The position numbers and the translations under genes are program-made. Positions 60,301 to 64,000 of a stretch of 64,000 nucleotides of DNA are shown here, piece after piece. The stretch is from Littorina saxatilis. Lineage: Eukaryota; Mollusca; Gastropoda; Littorinimorpha; Littorinidae. A model generated the notes under the pieces. That model did not search any database and was not told where the DNA came from. It worked only from the letters and a program-made list of their open reading frames with translations. Numbering within the stretch: position 1 is the first letter of the stretch; the number at the start of each line of letters is the position of its first letter. The DNA is taken from positions 101,904,619 to 101,968,618 of the forward strand of contig NC_090245.1 of NCBI RefSeq assembly GCF_037325665.1. The letters are read 5' to 3'.

Positions 60301-63088
60301 AATGCGACTCGCTGTGAGCTTATCTGCAATAGCACGTTATAAAGTACCTCTGACTATGCACGAAACAAACGGCTGTGGTTCACAAGAACTCTAGCGATGG
60401 CTTTTGACTGTTCAGAGAAACTGGCGATAGGTATAAACCGTCGTCTGCTACGAGAACCACGACCTTGCGTGACCCTTCTTCCCTGCTTTTTTTTTTCAAA
60501 CTTTCAAAACTTCGAATTGTACTGATCTTTTCTGGAAAAAAGAATTCTTTTATGATTTAAGAATGTTTGTGTAACAAGCTGTCAATTTATTATTTAGATT
60601 TTAAAAGTTAGGTCTAGCGCCAAAACGCACCACGGTCCGATTGTCTCTGACACTCTCTCCGCATAATTAATTCTTTGAAAATTGCTCGCTCTTTACGTAG
60701 GGCACCTAGGATGTTCCCGTTTGGTGAGCGTTCAAATGGAAGGGTGTTTGTACTGTGTGTAAAAGCCTGACAGTATCTGTGATGGTTTACGGGAGGCTTA
60801 CTGTGCCTTTAAGGCCAAAAAATAAAAACAGTCTGTTTACGGTAACCCGACTGACCCTATTTTTTTCGCGCGACCCTAGACTTTTTTTTGGCATTTGGGG
60901 GGGAAAAAAAAAATCTTGTTTTTTTGTGTGCAAAATAACGTAAAAATATGGGGTTTTTTGGGAAGAAAAATAAAAAATCCCGACCTACCGACCCTATTTT
61001 TTTGGCCTATGTTACCGTAAACAGACCTATTTTTTTTGGCCTAACATAAATGTGTGCTATTAAAGAACTAATGCTATTGTTCTTATGGTACTCTTCTGGG
61101 ATATCAGTCCAGTTAGCAATATGAATTGTACTGTTTTCTTCTCCTATTGTTACTGGGTGTTAGTAAAAAAAAACCCACCCCAGATTCATGTTTTGAATAT
61201 ATATGTCAGTCAAGTTAGCAATTGTACTGTTTTCTTCTCCTGTTGTTACTGGGTGTTAGTAAAAAAAAACCCACCCCAGATTCATGTTTTGAATATATAT
61301 GTCAGTCAAGTTAGCAATTGTACTGTTTTCTTCTCCTGTTGTTACTGAGTGCATGTGGAGAAAAAATCCAGATTCACGTTTTAAATAATAATGTGAGTTC
61401 AAATTTCACTGCTTGTTTTCCCCAGGAGCAGAATTCTGTCACGAAGAGTCCATCGAAAGGTGGTGAGCAGCTGGGCATTGGTGCCAAGAAGAAAAACAAG
61501 TTTGTGCCTTTGTACAGTCAACAGGGAAAAGAGAAACTAGTCATCAAATTGCCAGGTATTGTAGCTTTAAGCGGCTGCTTTCAAGGTGTCATTCCTTTGA
61601 TATCTCACCTCCACAAACATAGATACATAGATCTACACAAGGCTCAAAGATACATTGTGGATGTTTTGCTTGTTTAGTTTTTATCTGTCAATAATCAACC
61701 GGGGGCCCGGTAGCTCAGTTGGTAGAGCACTGGACTTGTGATCGAAAGGTCGCAGGTTCGAATTCGGGCCGGGACGGGCACGGGTCAACTTTATGTGCAG
61801 ACCCAGAGACGGAAGCCATGTTCCACCCCCGTGTCATCACAATGGCACGTAAAAGACCTTGGTCATTCTGCCATAAGTGCAGGTGGCTGAATACACCTAA
61901 ACACGCAGACACCTGGGTAGCATGACTCCGTCGCTGCTAGCTTTTCACTGGGAGGATCGACCCGAATTTCCCAGCGATGGGACAATAAAGTAATGAAAAT
62001 GAAAAATGAAAATGAAATCAAATGGCTACAGACGGGCGCAGTGGCCTAGCGGATATAATACATCGGCCTCCTAATCGGAAGGTCATGAGTTCAAATCGCA
62101 GCTGCCTGGTGGGTTAAGGGTGGAGATTTTTCCGATCTCCCAGGTCAACTTATGTGCAGATCTGCTAGCGCCTCTTCCCCCTTCGTGCGTACACGCAAGC
62201 ACAAGACCAAGTGCGCACGGCAAAGATCCTGTAATCCATGTCAGAGTTCGGTGGGTTATAGAAACACGACAATACCCAGCATGCTTCCCCCAAAAGCCTG
62301 AATGGTGGGGTAAAAACAATTTTTGAGTGTTAGGTTTCTTTACACAATTAAAACAGCAGTGACACGCATAGGGGCCTCATTTTTGTTTCACTGGAACATG
62401 GCGATGAGTTTGCAGACGACAGAAGTTGCTGCATCTGCAGTGTTTATGAGACTGTGCCAAAAGGTCAGGTGTCATGTCTACTGTCCCGAATGACACACGA
62501 TTGCTGACATTTCACCATTGCCAACAGAATAAACAAATAAGAAATAGGTAGAAAATGAATGTGAAAACTGACTTTAATTGTTGATCAGTATTTTCTATAC
62601 CACTAACAAATAATCTACTTGCACATAGCTGTTTGGCAAATGTATGTTGCATGGGACACACTGACATGAAAGTGGAAGATGTTTTTCCCTCTAGAGAAAC
62701 TACATATCAAGTTACACTTTTTGTGCTCTTCCATTCCAGTTGGCAATCAATTGTTAACGCATGTTATTAGAAAAAATAGAACGAAAACAGATTAGATAGA
62801 ATGAAAAATGTACTGGTGATGTCATTTGGGACATACTGACATGAAAACGTCACCTTTTGGCACAGTCTCTTATATGGCTTTAAAACTCGATAGTACAACC
62901 AAAAGTTTTGACCAGAATTGTCGGGCGGACGTTTTGGTCATCCCTGAAAATGTTTTTTGCTGTTTTCAGGTAGAACTCAGTGCGAATGCCAAGCACTGAA
63001 ACACAAGGTGATCAACAACTGCACCAACTGTGGTCGTGTAGTCTGTGAACAGGAGGGGGCTGGGCCCTGTTTATACTGCGGAAGACTG
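57332..63088 (+). CDS. TRIP4: TRIP4/ASC-1-like activating signal cointegrator (5' part)
   Basis: Five exons join in phase with GT-AG sites: 57332-57408, 57958-58105, 59493-59705, 61426-61555 and 62970-63088, giving the first 229 residues. The gene continues past the window. Residues 1-60 match the N-terminal helical part of TRIP4 (WLCEEMKKLGIEINEEGAGY, then ILSMEDAEDLQEYM). Residues 75-150 are a basic linker (KGKKKREKNKLK). Residues 170-190 carry KKKNKFVPLYSQQGKEKL. Residues 194-226 form the C2HC5 zinc finger (Cys194, 196, His201, Cys207, 210, 215, 223, 226). In animals TRIP4 is a subunit of the ASC-1 complex, acting in transcription coactivation and in splitting of collided ribosomes. The C-terminal ASCH domain lies outside the window. 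Confidence 0.92.
57790..57903 (+). mobile_element. SINE head fragment (head C)
   Basis: ACGGGAACAGTGGCCTAGTG and GTGAGTTTAAATCGC correspond to the A and B boxes of the SINE at 62031, followed by GGTGGGTTAAGGGTGGAG and CTCCCAGGTC. It ends about 55 bases before exon 2 of the TRIP4-like gene. Confidence 0.75.
58262..58345 (-). mobile_element. Retroelement 3' tail fragment
   Basis: GAACGAACAAACAAACTTTATT followed by GGAGATTTTAGGCTCACGCC reads on the minus strand as the AT-rich 3' tail of a non-LTR element. A similar tail at 26140 supports this. Confidence 0.4.
58510..58740. repeat. CA-rich microsatellite
   Basis: Interrupted CA/GCAC tracts at about 58512-58680 followed by ATC/ATG triplets in intron 2 of the TRIP4-like gene. 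Confidence 0.9.
58825..59075. other. Retroelement-tail-like sequence and GA tract
   Basis: AAATCAAAGCAAATCAAATTTTATTTTACGAGG resembles a minus-strand retroelement tail of AATAAAATTTGATTT type. A GA-rich tract follows at 58995-59067. Confidence 0.35.
60068..60808. mobile_element. Foldback MITE with arms of about 130 bp and TTAA target
   Basis: TTAA at 60064-60067 and 60809-60812 borders an element whose ends, AGGCACAGTAAGCCTCCCG and CGGGAGGCTTACTGTGCCT, are inverted repeats. The arms stay paired, with few mismatches, to about 60200 and from about 60677. No coding capacity. TTAA targets suggest mobilisation by a piggyBac-type transposase. In intron 3 of the TRIP4-like gene. Confidence 0.85.
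60825..61045. mobile_element. Inverted-repeat element (GTTTACGGTAAC family)
   Basis: CAGTCTGTTTACGGTAACCC on the left is mirrored by GTTACCGTAAACAGAC on the right, with CGACC...CCTATTTTTTT repeated inside. About 220 bp. A second copy begins at 63846. Confidence 0.75.
61105..61395. repeat. Tandem repeat, about 3 units of 90 bp
   Basis: Units containing AGTTAGCAATTGTACTG, TTTTCTTCTCCTGTTGTTAC and CAGATTCATGTTTTGAATAT repeat at about 61105, 61212 and 61305; the last unit is shortened and diverged. It ends just upstream of exon 4 of the TRIP4-like gene. Confidence 0.85.
61703..62023 (+). mobile_element. tRNA-derived SINE (head E, body 3)
   Basis: The head GGGCCCGGTAGCTCAGTTGG and GGTTCGAATTCGGGCC is the most tRNA-like of the SINE heads, but its anticodon stem does not pair well. 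The body (GTGCAGACCCAGAGACGGAAG, GGCACGTAAAAGACC, CTGCCATAAGTGCAGGTGGC) differs from bodies 1 and 2. It ends in a (GAAAAT)n-type tail. Confidence 0.8.
62031..62330 (+). mobile_element. tRNA-derived SINE (head C, body 1), 3' shortened
   Basis: The head GACGGGCGCAGTGGCCTAGC with ATGAGTTCAAATCGC is followed by GTGGGTTAAGGGTGGAG and then body 1 (TACACGCAAGCACAAGACC to GCCTGAATGGTGGGG). The (GAA)n tail is missing. Confidence 0.85.
62345..62969. other. Intron 4 sequence, nothing recognised
   Basis: AT-rich. The phrase GGGACA(C/T)ACTGACATGAAA occurs twice (62652, 62828) and AAAGGTCAGGTG / GTCACCTTTTGGCACAGTCTC flank the region in inverse orientation, so a decayed inverted-repeat element is possible. 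Confidence 0.35.
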
Positions 63089-63222
63089 GTGAATATAGTT
63101 GATTTTGTTCTCCATTGTTTCTTTTTTTCATTTGTTTTTCTTTTTTCTTGTTTTTTCATTTTTTATTTTATATTATATTTTGTTTTGTTTTTGTTTTTCA
63201 TTGTTGTTGAAGGGCTATCAAA

Positions 63223-63606
63223 GACGGGCGCAGTGGCGTGGTGGTAAGACGTCGCCCTCCTTATCGGGAGGTCGTGAGTTCGAATCCCGGTTGCTGCCGC
63301 CTGGTGGGTTAAGAGTGGAGATTTTTGCGATCTCCCAGGTCAACTTCTGTGCAGACTTGCTAGTGACTTAACCCCACCTTCGTGTGTACACGCAAGCACA
63401 AGACCAAGTGCGCATGGAAAAGATCCTGTAATCCATGTCAGAGTTCGGTGGGTTATAGAAACACGAAAATACCCAGCATGCCTCCCCCGAAATCGGCGTA
63501 TGCTGCCTGAATGGCGGGATAAAAACGGTCATTCACGTACAAATCCACTCGTGCTAAACACATGAGTGAACGTGGGAGTCTGAGCCCATGAACGAAGAAG
63601 AAGAAA
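63223..63606 (+). mobile_element. tRNA-derived SINE, full length (head C, body 1)
   Basis: Head GACGGGCGCAGTGGCGTGG, B box GTGAGTTCGAATCCCGG, complete body 1 and (GAA)n tail. A 13-bp target duplication AAGGGCTATCAAA lies at 63210-63222 and 63607-63619. Lies 135 bases after exon 5 of the TRIP4-like gene. Confidence 0.94.
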
Positions 63607-63845
63607 AAGGGCTATCAAAAACCCACTTTACTCTGATGAACACTCCACTTCAGTGAATTATTTCCATGAGGTATTTTGTCTATCTGAATCCGTTGTTTCC
63701 ATACACAAGATGAAACTCTTATCCTTTTGTTTACCTGAGCTGTTTTTTTGTTATGTAGTGGCAGTATAATTGTTCTGCAAGTATTTCATTAATTAATTGA
63801 GAGAAAAAACACGTTACATTATTATTAGGCAAAAAAAAAAAAAAA

Positions 63846-64000
63846 ATAGGTCTGTTTACGGTAACCCGACCGACCCTAATATTTTTTTTGGATCGTCTGG
63901 AAAAAAAAACCGCATCCAAAATAGAGCTGTTTGCACTCAAACAGCAGACGACAGAAGGGAGGTAAGCTCAAAGTACTGTTTATAGTTATGTTGGGCAAAA
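63846..64000. mobile_element. Inverted-repeat element (GTTTACGGTAAC family), cut by window end
   Basis: TAGGTCTGTTTACGGTAACC and CGACCGACCCTAA match the left part of 60825-61045. The right end is not visible, either diverged or outside the window. Confidence 0.5.

Noticed and set aside
61703-61780. Functional tRNA gene
   Set aside because: The anticodon stem does not pair, and the sequence continues into a SINE body and A-rich tail.

Overview
The window is typical of a mollusc nuclear genome, most likely a caenogastropod snail (periwinkle-like). The evidence is intron-rich genes with GT-AG splice sites, a canonical animal nuclear tRNA-Ser, very abundant GT/CT/GA microsatellites, tRNA-derived SINEs of a type I associate with gastropods, and many small DNA transposons. 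The species assignment is inference.

Three host genes lie on the + strand. (1) 6151-21257 is a four-exon gene for a predicted secreted 350-residue protein: signal peptide, PAN/apple-like module, EGF-like module, sushi domain and a galectin-like domain. Its 3' flank, and a homologous degenerate stretch at the left edge of the window (about 1640-2540), suggest it belongs to a tandem gene family. (2) 31247-52827 is a complete twelve-exon gene for a UBE2Q2-like ubiquitin-conjugating enzyme (367 residues), with a tRNA-Ser(AGA) gene just upstream on the other strand. (3) 57332-63088 holds the first five exons of a TRIP4/ASC-1-like gene up to its C2HC5 zinc finger; the gene runs off the right edge.

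The rest is mobile and repetitive DNA. The largest element is a young-looking DIRS-type tyrosine-recombinase retrotransposon (38451-44981) in intron 5 of the UBE2Q2-like gene, inserted into a 25-bp tandem repeat. It has inverted terminal repeats, an internal complementary region, and gag-like, RT/RNase H and recombinase regions. The introns and intergenic DNA also carry eleven or so SINE copies built from a few interchangeable heads and bodies, two fragments of one LINE family (one carrying a 66-bp minisatellite that grew beside the RT active site), a BED-finger hAT relic, mariner relics, and many terminal-inverted-repeat elements. Among these are a family containing telomere-like repeats and a family containing clustered CRE-like motifs.

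No CRISPR array, prokaryotic operon or rRNA gene is present. The host genes do unrelated jobs (a secreted lectin-like protein, ubiquitin transfer, and a transcription/ribosome-rescue coactivator), so I see no functional unit among them.
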